Source: Opitutaceae bacterium (GTDB lineage Bacteria; Verrucomicrobiota; Verrucomicrobiia; Opitutales; Opitutaceae). From it: a stretch of 49,350 nt of DNA. Both the position numbers and the translations under genes were made by a program. Location of the stretch: contig JAGNQV010000004.1 in assembly GCA_017988885.1 (NCBI GenBank), positions 1 through 49,350 of the forward strand, written 5' to 3'. Shown here one piece after another: positions 1-8,262 of this stretch (within the stretch, counting starts at the first letter, position 1; each line of letters opens with the position of its first letter). The notes under the pieces are model-generated. The model made no database searches and was not told the origin of the DNA. It saw only the letters and a program-made list of their open reading frames with translations.

Positions 1-75
1 GAGCCGGGCGGCTACCCTAGCTGCCTTTTGGTCCTCTGGCTTTGCGAGATGGTAGTGCCCTACACCAGGAGGTAA
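1..75 (-). ncRNA. possible cyclic-di-GMP-I (GEMM)-like riboswitch fragment reading out of the window
   Basis: Read on the minus strand this stretch contains, in order, GGGCA, CGCAAAGCC, GGACC and GGGTAGCCG. These follow the order of conserved blocks in the GEMM/cyclic-di-GMP-I aptamer (GGGCAAACC, CGCAAAGCC, GG-CCTA, GGTAGCCGGGTTACC). A short closing hairpin AGCC-GCCC-GGCT lies at the left edge. The GNRA-capped stem normally found between the first two blocks is missing or much reduced, which weakens the call. The controlled gene would lie left of position 1. This is motif recognition by eye; a covariance-model search is needed. Confidence 0.33.
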
Positions 76-533
76 GTGAGCGGAGAAAGGGAAGCGTTTC
101 TTCTGCTCTTTTTTTCCTGTTAAGCGTTTACCGATGCGAACACAGTACCTGTTGAATTTCCGTTCTTGGAATAGATAGATGCCTTTTTTCATAGTATTGG
201 TAGAATACCAGAGGAGCGAATCTCTTTTGGGCCCTTTTTTGTTTCCGAACCCTATCGAACCTAAACCCGTTGCTTTTTTTGGACACCGACTGGTCCACGT
301 GAGAAATCCGCCCCCTAGCGGGCATCATTCGAATCCATGTCGGGCAGCCATTTGACGCGGGGCTCGCGCTGCTCGACCCTTGCTCATGGCCTGCGGCCGG
401 CATACCTGAATGGGATGAACAAGGTAATCGCCGCAGCGCGGCGAAGGGCTCGATCGGAGAATCAATGACCGCCTAAAATCCTCTCCTCAGGGCCGCCAAA
501 CATCTCGCACCCGCGGTCCGGGTCGGAACGGCG
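76..533. other. intergenic region, no gene supported
   Basis: No convincing reading frame is seen. Positions 100-300 are clearly more AT-rich than the rest of the window and contain four poly-T tracts on the plus strand (near 113, 183, 234 and 275), so this could be the leader and promoter of a leftward transcript carrying the candidate riboswitch. Positions 332-351 hold the first copy of the 20-bp direct repeat that flanks the GIY-YIG gene. Confidence 0.5.
332..351. repeat. 20-bp direct repeat, copy 1
   Basis: The sequence AATCCATGTCGGGCAGCCAT occurs here and again at 874-893 in the same orientation, bracketing the small GIY-YIG nuclease gene. The copies match perfectly over 20 bases and diverge immediately outside. 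Confidence 0.85.
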
Positions 534-806
534 GTGGTCTACTTTCTCCGCCTGAAATCCGGGATGATTTATATCGGGTGCTCGGGCGATCTGGAGCAAC
601 GACTGCAGGATCACCAGTCTGGTCAGGCATGCCGCACGACCGCACTCGATTTGCCGATCGCTCTGCTTGGCATCGAAACCTTCGACACCTTCTCCGAGGC
701 CCGGCACCGCGAAGCCCAACTCAAGCGCTGGTCCCGCGCCAAGAAAGAAGCCCTCAGCAGGCGTGACCGGGGTCAGCTCCGAAACCTCAGCCGATCGCGC
801 GATTGA
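534..806 (+). CDS. small GIY-YIG domain nuclease
   Basis: A 90-residue single-domain protein. The N-terminal VYFLRLKSGMIYIGCSGDLEQRL has the GIY-YIG layout (VYFL then IYIG about ten residues later), followed by the conserved Arg (EQRL) and, near residue 58, an ARHREAQLKRWSR segment typical of the UvrC/Slx1-like small GIY-YIG proteins (the usual 'A-E-K-KW-R' helix). Such proteins cut or bind branched DNA, but most short members are uncharacterised. GTG at 534 is used because no ATG lies nearby; a slightly longer N-terminus cannot be excluded. It sits between two perfect 20-bp direct repeats, which suggests it may move or be maintained as a small cassette. The C-terminal tail (QLRNLSRSRD) is low complexity. 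Confidence 0.75.
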   Translation: MVYFLRLKSGMIYIGCSGDLEQRLQDHQSGQACRTTALDLPIALLGIETFDTFSEARHREAQLKRWSRAKKEALSRRDRGQLRNLSRSRD

Positions 807-1103
807 TCCCTCGGCGACGGTAGCGAAGGGGAGCGACCGCAGGTCGAAGGCAAAGCCCTGAGCGAAGCGAATCAATCCATGTCGGGCAGCCATGCGGGGT
901 GGCTCCAAACCCGTGGAGCGATGGGGTTTGGTTTTCATGGGGCGGAGGAAGCCAAGCGTCGTTTGCCCGGACCCGGTTTGGTCGCGTGGACTTCCGGCTA
1001 CACCCGAAACGGCGGGCCAGCGGCCCGCGCTCCCAGCCGCGATCCCTGACGGCATGCTCCCGGTCTTGCTTCGGAGCCGGCGGTCGGCTTTAGAGTCCCG
1101 GTG
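807..1103. other. intergenic region with direct repeat and palindrome
   Basis: No gene is supported. It holds the second copy of the 20-bp direct repeat (874-893) and a perfect 7-bp hairpin, GCGGGCC-AGC-GGCCCGC, at 1012-1028. The segment GGACCCGGTTTGGTCGCGTGG near 969 resembles other REP-like palindromes in the window. Confidence 0.5.
874..893. repeat. 20-bp direct repeat, copy 2
   Basis: Perfect second copy of AATCCATGTCGGGCAGCCAT (first at 332-351), about 70 bp after the stop codon of the GIY-YIG gene. Confidence 0.85.
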
Positions 1104-2195
1104 ATGTCCCCTGCATCCGCCACTTTATCCGCCCCGTCCGCCAGCGGCCCCGCGGCCACTTATGAACCTTTCAAGGTTTCCATCGAACAATTCACGCGGT
1201 TTCGGCGCGATGGCTTTGTCGTCATTCCCGGTCTCGTGCCTCCGGCGGACATCGCGGAACTGCGTGCGCACACCGAGGAGCTGATGCAGGGCCGGCTGCC
1301 AGAGCAGAGGCCCGACACGCCGGAGAAGGACCGGCTGCCTGCGCCGCCCGCGCATCTTTCTCCGGCGGAAAAGGCGCAGTTTGTGGCACGCATCCACATG
1401 CTGCACCGCCAGCTGCCGTTGCACGAGCGCTACCTGTTGCATCCGCGCGTGCTCGACGTTTTGGAAACGTTGATCGGGCCCGATATTCTCGCGTTGCAGA
1501 CGATGTTGTTTTTGAAGCCGCCGGGTTCCGAGGGGCAGGGCTGGCATCAGGACACCTATTACATCCCCACGCACCCAGACACGCTCTGCGGCGCATGGAT
1601 CGCGATCGATGAGGTGGATGAATTCAACGGCGCCATGTGGATGGCGGCGGGCAGCAATGTGGAACCGGTGTTTCCGCCGCGCGTGGAAAAGAACTGGTAT
1701 GGCGACCGGCATTTGCCCGGGGTGCCGGAAGTGGACGCGGTCAGTGTGACCGATGATGCGATCAATCAATTGAGTCCGGTGGCGGAAAAATATCCCCAAC
1801 TGCTGGTGCCGGCCAAACCCGGTGATGTCGTGTTTTTTGGCGGTCACATCCTGCACCGGAGCAAACGCAACGTGAGCACGGATCGGTTCCGGCGCTCGTT
1901 TGTCTCGCACTACTGCAATGCGCGTTCGTTCACGCAATGGGGGGCCGTGACCGAAGGTCCACAGGCGGGACCGCAGAGTTTTGATCCGCTCACCCGCATG
2001 AGCAATGGCTCGCATATCCTGGCGCGCGGCGACACGCACCTGCCGTATGCGCAGCCACGGTTTGGCACGCCCTGCGCGGCGCTGGAGGATCCGGTGACGC
2101 GCCGGGAAAACCACCGGTTTATTTTCAGTGCCATGGGCAACGCCGGGAGCGGCGACATGGAGAAAAAACCGGCGGTGCCGGACGAGAAACACTGA
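1104..2195 (+). CDS. phytanoyl-CoA dioxygenase (PhyH) family protein
   Basis: A 363-residue Fe(II)/2-oxoglutarate-dependent oxygenase of the PhyH family. The iron-binding triad is visible: the HxD pair in GWHQDTYYIP (about residue 148) and the distal His in GGHILHRSKRN (about residue 251), followed by the Arg of FRRSFVSHY, which binds the 2-oxoglutarate carboxylate. Family members hydroxylate fatty acyl-CoAs, ectoine or small metabolites; the substrate cannot be read from the sequence. ATG at 1104 is preferred over an adjacent GTG at 1101; no ribosome binding site is obvious. It is larger than, and only distantly similar to, the two PhyH genes at 11502 and 13308. It stands alone, with an intergenic region rich in palindromes after it. 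Confidence 0.85.
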   Translation: MSPASATLSAPSASGPAATYEPFKVSIEQFTRFRRDGFVVIPGLVPPADIAELRAHTEELMQGRLPEQRPDTPEKDRLPAPPAHLSPAEKAQFVARIHMLHRQLPLHERYLLHPRVLDVLETLIGPDILALQTMLFLKPPGSEGQGWHQDTYYIPTHPDTLCGAWIAIDEVDEFNGAMWMAAGSNVEPVFPPRVEKNWYGDRHLPGVPEVDAVSVTDDAINQLSPVAEKYPQLLVPAKPGDVVFFGGHILHRSKRNVSTDRFRRSFVSHYCNARSFTQWGAVTEGPQAGPQSFDPLTRMSNGSHILARGDTHLPYAQPRFGTPCAALEDPVTRRENHRFIFSAMGNAGSGDMEKKPAVPDEKH

Positions 2196-2670
2196 TTCGG
2201 AATACGGTGGTGAACCACGGATTTCGCAGATCGGCACGGACTCAATCTCGTTCACTGATGATCATCGGTGTTTCGAGCGAAGCGACAGTCCGCCAATCTG
2301 TGGTAAAAGCAGGGCTTTTTACCAAGCGCCTTTTGCGATTGCCACTGGGGTGGACCCGCAGGTCCCACTGCGCGTCGAACCGGCCACACCGGCACAGGGA
2401 CGTGCCGGTCCACCTCAAACCTTAAACCGCCAGCACTCGTTCAAAGGAGCAAAACCAACGGGCGTTTGATATAAGTTTGAGGGTATTCCCAAAAGCCAAG
2501 AGACGCAGGTATAATTTATCAGCCATGAAACCGGGAAGGGGTTTCATGTTCCGAAACTCGCTTGGACTGGTCCGGGAGGCAGGCGCGGCTTTACGCCGTG
2601 ATGCTGGAGGCGGAGGCACGCCGGCAAGCGGCGGCCCTTGTTGCCTAATGGAGCCAATGCACCGGAGCTT
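2196..2670. other. 475-bp intergenic region with several palindromic elements
   Basis: No gene is supported. It holds an imperfect inverted-repeat element at about 2213-2303 (ACCACGGATT... paired with ...CCAATCTGTGGT), a second palindrome at 2349-2414, and a 7-bp hairpin TGAAACC/GGTTTCA at 2525-2545 with no T-run. A plus-strand open frame crossing this region runs antisense into the epimerase and is not convincing. Confidence 0.5.
2349..2414. repeat. REP-like palindromic element (GGTGGACC/GGTCCACC ends), copy 1
   Basis: Perfect 8-bp inverted ends GGTGGACC (2349-2356) and GGTCCACC (2407-2414) enclose CGCAGGTCCC and GGGACGTGCC. A similar element lies at 40780-40837, sharing GCAGGTCCC, CTGCGCG, GGGACGTGCC and GTCCACCTC. 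Both copies are intergenic. Confidence 0.7.
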
Positions 2671-3489
2671 TCAAAGGTCACGCGGCGCCCATCCCGTGTC
2701 GCGGAGCAGGGCACTGCAATCGACGAAACTCGCGAGCGGGAGCGGAGCCTTCACCGGAACCCCCGAGAAAAAGCGCTGGCGCAGGATTTCGACGTTCTCG
2801 TTGATCCGGGGACGCGAGGCCGCCGCGAAGTAGGTGCGGAAGCCTTGGAGCGGCGCGGCGAGCACGGCCTGAATCGCGCGGGCGGCGTCGGCGTGAGTCA
2901 GCCACGTGAACGCTTCGTCCAGCGGCGGGTTCCGCAGTAAACGATCCGTGAGTGCGGGAGGTTCAGCCACGAGCATGGGGAAGCGCAGGGCCACGGCGGT
3001 CAGGCCGGTGTTGCGCACGTAATACCGGAGCTGCTCTTCGCCGAGGCTTTTGCTCAACGCATAGGGGTTGGCGGGCATGGCCGGAAGCGCGCCATCGAGG
3101 GGCAGCCAAGGGAGCGGACTTCGGACGGCGGCGTCGGTGCGCTGGCGTTCGCCTCGCGTGACTTGGATGGAGCTGGCGAAGACAATGAGCCGTGTGGCGG
3201 CGATGCGGGCCGCCTCAAACACATTGAAATTCATCGCGACATTCTCGGCAAAGATGGGGTCGGGCAACCGTTTCGTGCGTTCCGGATGATTGGCGAGGTG
3301 CACGACGGCTTCCGCCCCCGCCAGAGCAGCGACCACACGCGGGCCATTGAGGAGATCAATCTGGCGGCAGCGGAAAACGGTGCGAAAAATTTTGCGGTCG
3401 AGGCCAACGACTTCGTGACCGGCAGCGACGAGCTCGCGCACGACGTGGCGGCCTAATTTTCCGGCGGCACCGGTGACGATGACCTTCAT
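2671..3489 (-). CDS. NAD-dependent epimerase/dehydratase family protein
   Basis: A 272-residue extended short-chain dehydrogenase/reductase. It opens with the Rossmann motif TGAAGKLGRHV and has the catalytic YxxxK in NPYALSKSLGEE, preceded by an ASS segment (VFASSIQV) that would supply the catalytic Ser. Family members act on nucleotide sugars or related substrates. ATG at 3489 fits the start of the Rossmann fold; a GTG at 3504 would add five residues (MPPPA). The gene follows the nucleotidyltransferase-like gene by 13-28 nt on the same strand, so it is probably the last gene of the PqqD-kinase-exporter operon. With two glycosyltransferases upstream, a sugar-modifying role is plausible but is inference. 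Confidence 0.78.
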   Translation of the reverse strand: MKVIVTGAAGKLGRHVVRELVAAGHEVVGLDRKIFRTVFRCRQIDLLNGPRVVAALAGAEAVVHLANHPERTKRLPDPIFAENVAMNFNVFEAARIAATRLIVFASSIQVTRGERQRTDAAVRSPLPWLPLDGALPAMPANPYALSKSLGEEQLRYYVRNTGLTAVALRFPMLVAEPPALTDRLLRNPPLDEAFTWLTHADAARAIQAVLAAPLQGFRTYFAAASRPRINENVEILRQRFFSGVPVKAPLPLASFVDCSALLRDTGWAPRDL

Positions 3490-3517
3490 GGCTGGAGGGG
3501 GCACGGCATGACAAATT

Positions 3518-4702
3518 TCAAGGCGCGACTGAAGCGGAGCGGGTTAGTCTCTGACCGAGGTAGCCCCAGAGGCGGCGCAGCACATCGAGCGGTATTTCCC
3601 AGCGGTGGGCGAGATCCCAACGGGTTTGCAAAAAAATAAAATAGGCCATGAGGCGCGAGCGCGCGGCCATGCCGGGCATGGTGTGGCGAAAGCGATGGAA
3701 GCCATAGCGCAAACGCTGCTGGCGCTGCGCGGATTTGCCGGGCCGGAGCAGCACCGCGAGCTCGGCCTGCTCCCAAGGCGCGGGGGTAATGGCCGCGAGG
3801 CGTTGCAGGACGGATTCCGGCACCGACCCAGCGAAGGTGGTGCGCAAGCAGGTGAGGGCCGCATGCATTACGACCGAAAGTTGGTGGGCTTGGGTTTGCG
3901 TGAGGAGGCGTTCCCAGTCGAGGGTGCGCCGGCGCAGGATCATCGTGGCGTCGGCCAGCCAGCGAATGGAGGCGAGCGGATTGGCGGGAAGACCGTGGGC
4001 ACAGGTGTGCAGCAGGTGATCAGCAGGGTTGAGGGTCAGGCAATCAACCCCGGCGAAGCTGAATTTCTCGGCGGCACGCCAAAACGCGGCGTCTGCATCA
4101 GGCGCAAAGGAAGTCTTGAGCACACGCCAGTGCAGGTCGACGTGACCGCCGGTATGATTTTTGAAGGCCCAAGAATGCCCCCCTAGATAGGGATGCGGCA
4201 CGGGCCGACGAAGACCGGTATATTCCAACGTCCCCAACCATCCGGCGGATTGCAGGACCGCCATGGCGTGGGCGGCCTGATTGTAGGGCACGAGCAGGTC
4301 GAAATCGCTCATGGGCCGGAGTCCGGGGCGGTCGTAGTAAAGCTGTGCGAGCGGCACGCCCTTGAGGAATAAGGTGGGAATCCCGGCCGCGGCGAAGAGC
4401 TGGACGACATCGGCGGCCTGCCGAAACAGCAGTTGGTTCTCATACCAGTATTTTCGCTGGATGCCCTGATAGCGGCCGAGAGCGGCGTCGGCGACGCCGG
4501 CATGACGGAGTCGCTCCAGCAAAAGAGGAATCAGCCGCAGCGAAGCGAGGTCGATGGCGTCGAGCGCTACTTGCTGCTGCCAGGCGCGCCAGGCCGCGAT
4601 ACTGGTGTCGCCCTCCGCCAGACAGGCGCGCAGCAAAAGTATCTGAGCCGGCGGCAGCCAGCGGGTGGCGGCCGTGGCGGGGTTTGGCGCAGTGGGGTTC
4701 AT
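3518..4702 (-). CDS. NTP_transf_5-type nucleotidyltransferase family protein
   Basis: A 394-residue protein with the hallmarks of the PF14907 nucleotidyltransferase family: FLKGVPLAQLYYD (K114-G115), then RPMSDFDLLV (acidic pair about 133-135) and, later, GGHVDLHWRV. The SDxD-like pair plus the third acidic residue in the VDLHW strand would form the metal site of a polymerase-beta-type fold. Members are common beside HPr-kinase-like and PqqD-like genes; in phosphorylated lasso-peptide clusters a protein of this type (for example PsmN of pseudomycoidin) is reported to add sugar to the phosphoserine made by the kinase. Its ATG overlaps the stop of the ABC exporter by 4 nt (ATGA), so translation is coupled. 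The true substrate here is unknown. Confidence 0.75.
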   Translation of the reverse strand: MNPTAPNPATAATRWLPPAQILLLRACLAEGDTSIAAWRAWQQQVALDAIDLASLRLIPLLLERLRHAGVADAALGRYQGIQRKYWYENQLLFRQAADVVQLFAAAGIPTLFLKGVPLAQLYYDRPGLRPMSDFDLLVPYNQAAHAMAVLQSAGWLGTLEYTGLRRPVPHPYLGGHSWAFKNHTGGHVDLHWRVLKTSFAPDADAAFWRAAEKFSFAGVDCLTLNPADHLLHTCAHGLPANPLASIRWLADATMILRRRTLDWERLLTQTQAHQLSVVMHAALTCLRTTFAGSVPESVLQRLAAITPAPWEQAELAVLLRPGKSAQRQQRLRYGFHRFRHTMPGMAARSRLMAYFIFLQTRWDLAHRWEIPLDVLRRLWGYLGQRLTRSASVAP

Positions 4703-6414
4703 GTCGGCAAGTTTTCCGGGGCACTGGCACCGGTCGCCTCGGAAGCTGGCAAACGAATGAGCTGGCCTGCGGTCAACCGGAAATGGGCATCGGCAATATG
4801 GATGAGCGCCGGGTGATGGGTGACGGCCAGAATGGTCGGTGGGGGCGTGAGGGAACGCAGGTTTGCCAGAAGCTGCGTGATGGCTTCGAGGTCGAGATGA
4901 TTGGTGGGTTCATCGAGGACGAGCAGCGCAGGTTGGCGCAGCAAGGCCCGGGCGAGCGTGATGCGCTGGCGCTGGCCACCGGAGAGCAAAGTGCCCGCGT
5001 CACCCACCTTGGTGTCGTAACCGGCGGTCAGGCTGACAATAAATTCATGAGCGGTGGCGAGCCGGGCAGCGTGCACAATGGTGGCTTGGTCCGCAGTGGG
5101 ATCAGCGTAAGCGATGTTGTCGCGGATGGTGCCATCGAAAATCACCGGGTCTTGCATCACCATGCCGATTTGTCGGCGCAAGGCCGGGAGATCGAGGGCG
5201 TCGTAAGTTTGGCCATCGGCCAGCAGTTCGCCGCTTTGCGGTCGGTAAAGTCCGAGCAGCAGATGAAGGAGGGTGCTTTTGCCGGCGCCATTCGCACCGG
5301 AGAGAACGGTGAGTGTGCCGGGAGACAGTTCCAGATTGACCTGGGTGACCAAGGGCGGAGTCGGTGGATCAGAGGGATAGCCGAAGGCCACAGCGCGCAA
5401 ATTTAACTGGCCGGTAAACGTCAATGCTTGTGTGCCGGTGTAGGGTGGGCGAACCGGCAGTTCCTGCAACTGGAGCACGCGTTGCAACGAGTCATAGCCT
5501 TGTAGGGTCTGGCCGAGCGCCGCGCCGATTTCGCGCAGGGAATTGGCCAGCAGGCTCACCACGGTATAAAATGAGAGCAGTGCGCCGAGGCTCATCTGCC
5601 CATGGACGACACTGCGGCCGCCAATGATGAGAATCACCACGGTGAGCACTGCGAGAGTGTATTGCTGCAAACGCACCCGCGCATCGTAGTGCAGGAGCAT
5701 GTTTACGCCCGAATCCCGGGCTTGGTCGAAATGGGCGCGCTGGCGGGATTGCTCCAGCGTCTCGGTGGCGTGGAGGCGCGCCAGTTCGAGCTGGCGCAGC
5801 GCCGAAAAAGCGCCGCGGCTAGAAGCAGAAAAGTCGTGGCGAAAGCGGGTGACGGCGGCCTGTTGATGCCGCTGGGAATAGCGGTTCAGAAAATAGAGGA
5901 CAGGCAGGATGCACGTGGTTACGGCAAAGAGGCGCCAGTTCAAATGGGCGGCCACGGCGCCGAGCACGAGGGTGACGACGGTCGCAGGCAGCAACTGGCC
6001 GAGGATGGCATTGGCGAGGTTGTCCACCCGCTCCATGTCGTTCATGAGGGTGTCATGCAGCGGGAATTTGTCCTGCCGATCATAATAGCTGCGGGGTAGC
6101 AGGTAAAATTTCGCGAAGAGTTCTTCCCGTTGCCGGCTGATGCCGGTCTTGATGGAACGCATGACGACGTAGCGGCCTAGCAGATTGGCGCCGAGGGTGA
6201 AGGCCAGCAGCGCAAGAATAGCCAGCCCACCCAGCACCAAACCGCGCTGATCATGCGTGGGCAGATGGACGTCGAAGATGCGCTGCACAATCCACGCCAC
6301 TGGCAGGGCGGCGAAGGACTGCAGCAGTGACAGCAACAGGCCCAGCGCCACGGCCCGGCGCTGGCCATGGAGGAGGCGGGAAAATCCACGCCAAGTTTCA
6401 GGGAGCGGGCGCAT
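4699..6414 (-). CDS. ABC exporter, fused permease and ATPase
   Basis: A 571-residue half-transporter: an N-terminal six-helix exporter domain (about residues 20-310) followed by an ATPase domain. Walker A is GANGAGKST (373-381), the Q-loop is MVMQDP, the signature is LSGGQ (477-481), and Walker B is LLVLDE (497-502) followed by the D-loop. There is no N-terminal C39 peptidase domain, so it is not a leader-cleaving peptide exporter. A homodimer would export a product from the cytoplasm, probably what the surrounding kinase, glycosyltransferases and nucleotidyltransferase make. The start overlaps the end of the upstream glycosyltransferase by 17 nt, and the stop overlaps the next ATG by 4 nt. 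In lasso-peptide clusters the equivalent gene is the D-type exporter. Confidence 0.9.
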   Translation of the reverse strand: MRPLPETWRGFSRLLHGQRRAVALGLLLSLLQSFAALPVAWIVQRIFDVHLPTHDQRGLVLGGLAILALLAFTLGANLLGRYVVMRSIKTGISRQREELFAKFYLLPRSYYDRQDKFPLHDTLMNDMERVDNLANAILGQLLPATVVTLVLGAVAAHLNWRLFAVTTCILPVLYFLNRYSQRHQQAAVTRFRHDFSASSRGAFSALRQLELARLHATETLEQSRQRAHFDQARDSGVNMLLHYDARVRLQQYTLAVLTVVILIIGGRSVVHGQMSLGALLSFYTVVSLLANSLREIGAALGQTLQGYDSLQRVLQLQELPVRPPYTGTQALTFTGQLNLRAVAFGYPSDPPTPPLVTQVNLELSPGTLTVLSGANGAGKSTLLHLLLGLYRPQSGELLADGQTYDALDLPALRRQIGMVMQDPVIFDGTIRDNIAYADPTADQATIVHAARLATAHEFIVSLTAGYDTKVGDAGTLLSGGQRQRITLARALLRQPALLVLDEPTNHLDLEAITQLLANLRSLTPPPTILAVTHHPALIHIADAHFRLTAGQLIRLPASEATGASAPENLPT

Positions 6415-7126
6415 GCCGGGAAGATGGACGAGAGGTCTTTTGTGCGCGGCGCCGATCGAGCACCAATTTCATGATTTGGGCAAATTCTAACCTGAGCGCG
6501 TTCGCATCACGACTGAGGTTGTGGGCATGCAGACGGCGATACAAGACCACCTCAGGTAGTAATTGGAAGGTGAGGTCGAGATCCTGGGCGCGGGCGAACC
6601 ACTCAATATGCGAACCGATGCGCCACTGCGGGTCGAACGGCCCGATGCGCGCAAAGGTTTCCCGTCGCGCCAGCAGAGTGCCGACAACGTAACCGGCCAG
6701 AGGCGCGGGTGGGCAATGGATGGTCTGACGCAGCTGCGCCGTGAGGTCCGGGCTGTGGAAATTTTGCGCGTGACCCAGCACTAGGTCCGGTGGATTGGGT
6801 ATGCGCAGGGCGGCGAATTGGAGGGCCGATTTGTCAGCGGACCAAAGATCATCGGCGTCGAGAAACGCCAGATATTCCGATGTGGCCCGGGCAATGCCCT
6901 GATTCAGGGCGGTGGCGGTGCCTTGGTTGGCTTGGCGGATGACCTTAATTCCAGAATGAGCGGCGGCGATTTCGGCGCTGCCGTCGGTGGAGCCGTCGTC
7001 CACCACAATAATTTCCGCAACGGGCGCAGTTTGCGCGCGGATGCTTTCAAGTGCGGCTCCAAGATAGTTGGCGCCATTGAAAACCGGGATGATGACACTG
7101 ACGGAACTGGAAGTTATGGCCGTCAT
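6398..7126 (-). CDS. family 2 glycosyltransferase
   Basis: A 242-residue GT-A fold glycosyltransferase. It starts with SVSVIIPVFNGANYL, has IIVVDDGSTDGS (nucleotide-sugar binding), and the DxD-type metal site FLDADDLW. No membrane segment is seen, so it is cytosolic or peripheral. Its ATG overlaps the stop of the HPr-kinase-like gene (ATGA), and its own end overlaps the exporter start by 17 nt, which places it firmly in the operon. It is a paralogue of the other GT2 at 8263 (same VIPVFNGA, DDGSTD and FLD-DD motifs). Donor and acceptor cannot be inferred. The C-terminal part (LYRRLHAHNLSRD) is typical of the same GT2 group. Confidence 0.85.
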   Translation of the reverse strand: MTAITSSSVSVIIPVFNGANYLGAALESIRAQTAPVAEIIVVDDGSTDGSAEIAAAHSGIKVIRQANQGTATALNQGIARATSEYLAFLDADDLWSADKSALQFAALRIPNPPDLVLGHAQNFHSPDLTAQLRQTIHCPPAPLAGYVVGTLLARRETFARIGPFDPQWRIGSHIEWFARAQDLDLTFQLLPEVVLYRRLHAHNLSRDANALRLEFAQIMKLVLDRRRAQKTSRPSSRHAPAP

Positions 7127-8247
7127 GAAAGACTCGCGAGCAAGGAGCGAATGGCCGGAGGGATGGCTGCGAGTTTTGTGCCGAGATTCAGGCGATAGCA
7201 GGGGAGGGAGCGCGCCAGTCGGGCGAGCGATTGAAATGAACCGGGGCCGGCATTGGGCAGTTGAAAGAGCGTGCTGGGTGCCAGGGCGAGGAGGGCCTGC
7301 GCGGCGCTGGTGGGTTCGATGGTGGTGTGGGGCTGTCCGGTGATCACCGGCACAATAATCGCGCGCAGCGGGAGCTGCCGGGTCACGGCATAACCGGCCT
7401 CACGATTAAGGAAAAGGACAGGCTTAGACAAAGGATCGGCCGCGGGATCCACCGCCAGCGTGGTAAGGCGGGGAAATTCCGGAAGCCGGGAGCGCTCGAG
7501 TTTGCCGCTGCAATAGAGGGCAAAGGCGACGGGCTGTGGGGCGTTTTGGACGAGACAGTAATCATCGCTGAGATAACTCAGCCCAGCATCGGCGCAGAGC
7601 AGGCTGGTGGTGGATTTGCCTGCACCCCCCTTGCCGACGAGGAGAACCGCACTGCGCTCATCACCCACGCAACCGGCATGCACGAGCATCAGGTCATGGG
7701 TCATGGCCCATGAAGAAAACAAAGTGAGCAACGGCGCGCCCAGATGATGGGACGGGAGACTTTGGGCGTCGCGCACCCAAAAGATCGCCTGATCCAAATC
7801 AGGCGAAAAGATCACCAGATCACCCGTGTCGGATAGAAATGAAACTTGGACCGAGTGGACCCCAAAGGGACAGAACATCGTTCCCTGCCGCCACTGTGCG
7901 GGCTGGGACCACGGTGGAACGGGCAGGGCGACCCCGGTGGAGGTTTCATCCCAGCAGAGAATGTCCAAACCTTGATGAAACGGTGCAGGCGGCAAATGCG
8001 CGAGAGCTTGGGTTAAAACCGGCACCAGCGTCGGGCTCGCGAAACGCAGCCGGATTTGCCGGCCGGCCAGCACGCACACCCGATCTTCGGCGAAACCGGT
8101 GCGGGAACGCGCTTGGGTGAAAGCGGTGTGCAACTGGGTGAAGTAATGAGCGAGGTGGGCTTTGTTTTTCGGTAAAACAGGCTGACCCTCAGGCTCGGAA
8201 GCCATGGGCATCGGGGACGGCACGGAAACAGGCGCGGGCAAATTCAT
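7123..8247 (-). CDS. HPr-kinase-like P-loop protein (HprK-related)
   Basis: A 374-residue protein whose C-terminal half resembles the kinase domain of HPr(Ser) kinase/phosphorylase: LVHAGCV (about 188-194), Walker A GKGGAGKST (205-213) and LSYLSDDYCLV (223-233), where the paired Asp matches the SDD after the P-loop in HprK. The N-terminal 170 residues are not recognisable and are unlike the HprK receptor domain. Related proteins phosphorylate a Ser near the C-terminus of lasso-peptide precursors (PadeK/ThcoK type) or belong to the 'HPr-rel-A' systems that pair an HprK-like kinase with a PqqD-like protein. It lies 15 nt after the GT2 at 8263 and overlaps the next GT2 by 4 nt. Kinase activity and target are inferred. 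Confidence 0.75.
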   Translation of the reverse strand: MNLPAPVSVPSPMPMASEPEGQPVLPKNKAHLAHYFTQLHTAFTQARSRTGFAEDRVCVLAGRQIRLRFASPTLVPVLTQALAHLPPAPFHQGLDILCWDETSTGVALPVPPWSQPAQWRQGTMFCPFGVHSVQVSFLSDTGDLVIFSPDLDQAIFWVRDAQSLPSHHLGAPLLTLFSSWAMTHDLMLVHAGCVGDERSAVLLVGKGGAGKSTTSLLCADAGLSYLSDDYCLVQNAPQPVAFALYCSGKLERSRLPEFPRLTTLAVDPAADPLSKPVLFLNREAGYAVTRQLPLRAIIVPVITGQPHTTIEPTSAAQALLALAPSTLFQLPNAGPGSFQSLARLARSLPCYRLNLGTKLAAIPPAIRSLLASLS

Positions 8248-8262
8248 GGCGGTGGCAACCGG

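Noticed and set aside
2525-2545. TGAAACC/GGTTTCA hairpin as a terminator
   Set aside because: No T-run follows on either strand, and no gene ends close enough.
2477-2833. 118-codon plus-strand frame partly antisense to the epimerase
   Set aside because: Half of it is antisense to a well-defined SDR enzyme and no recognisable domain is present in the rest.
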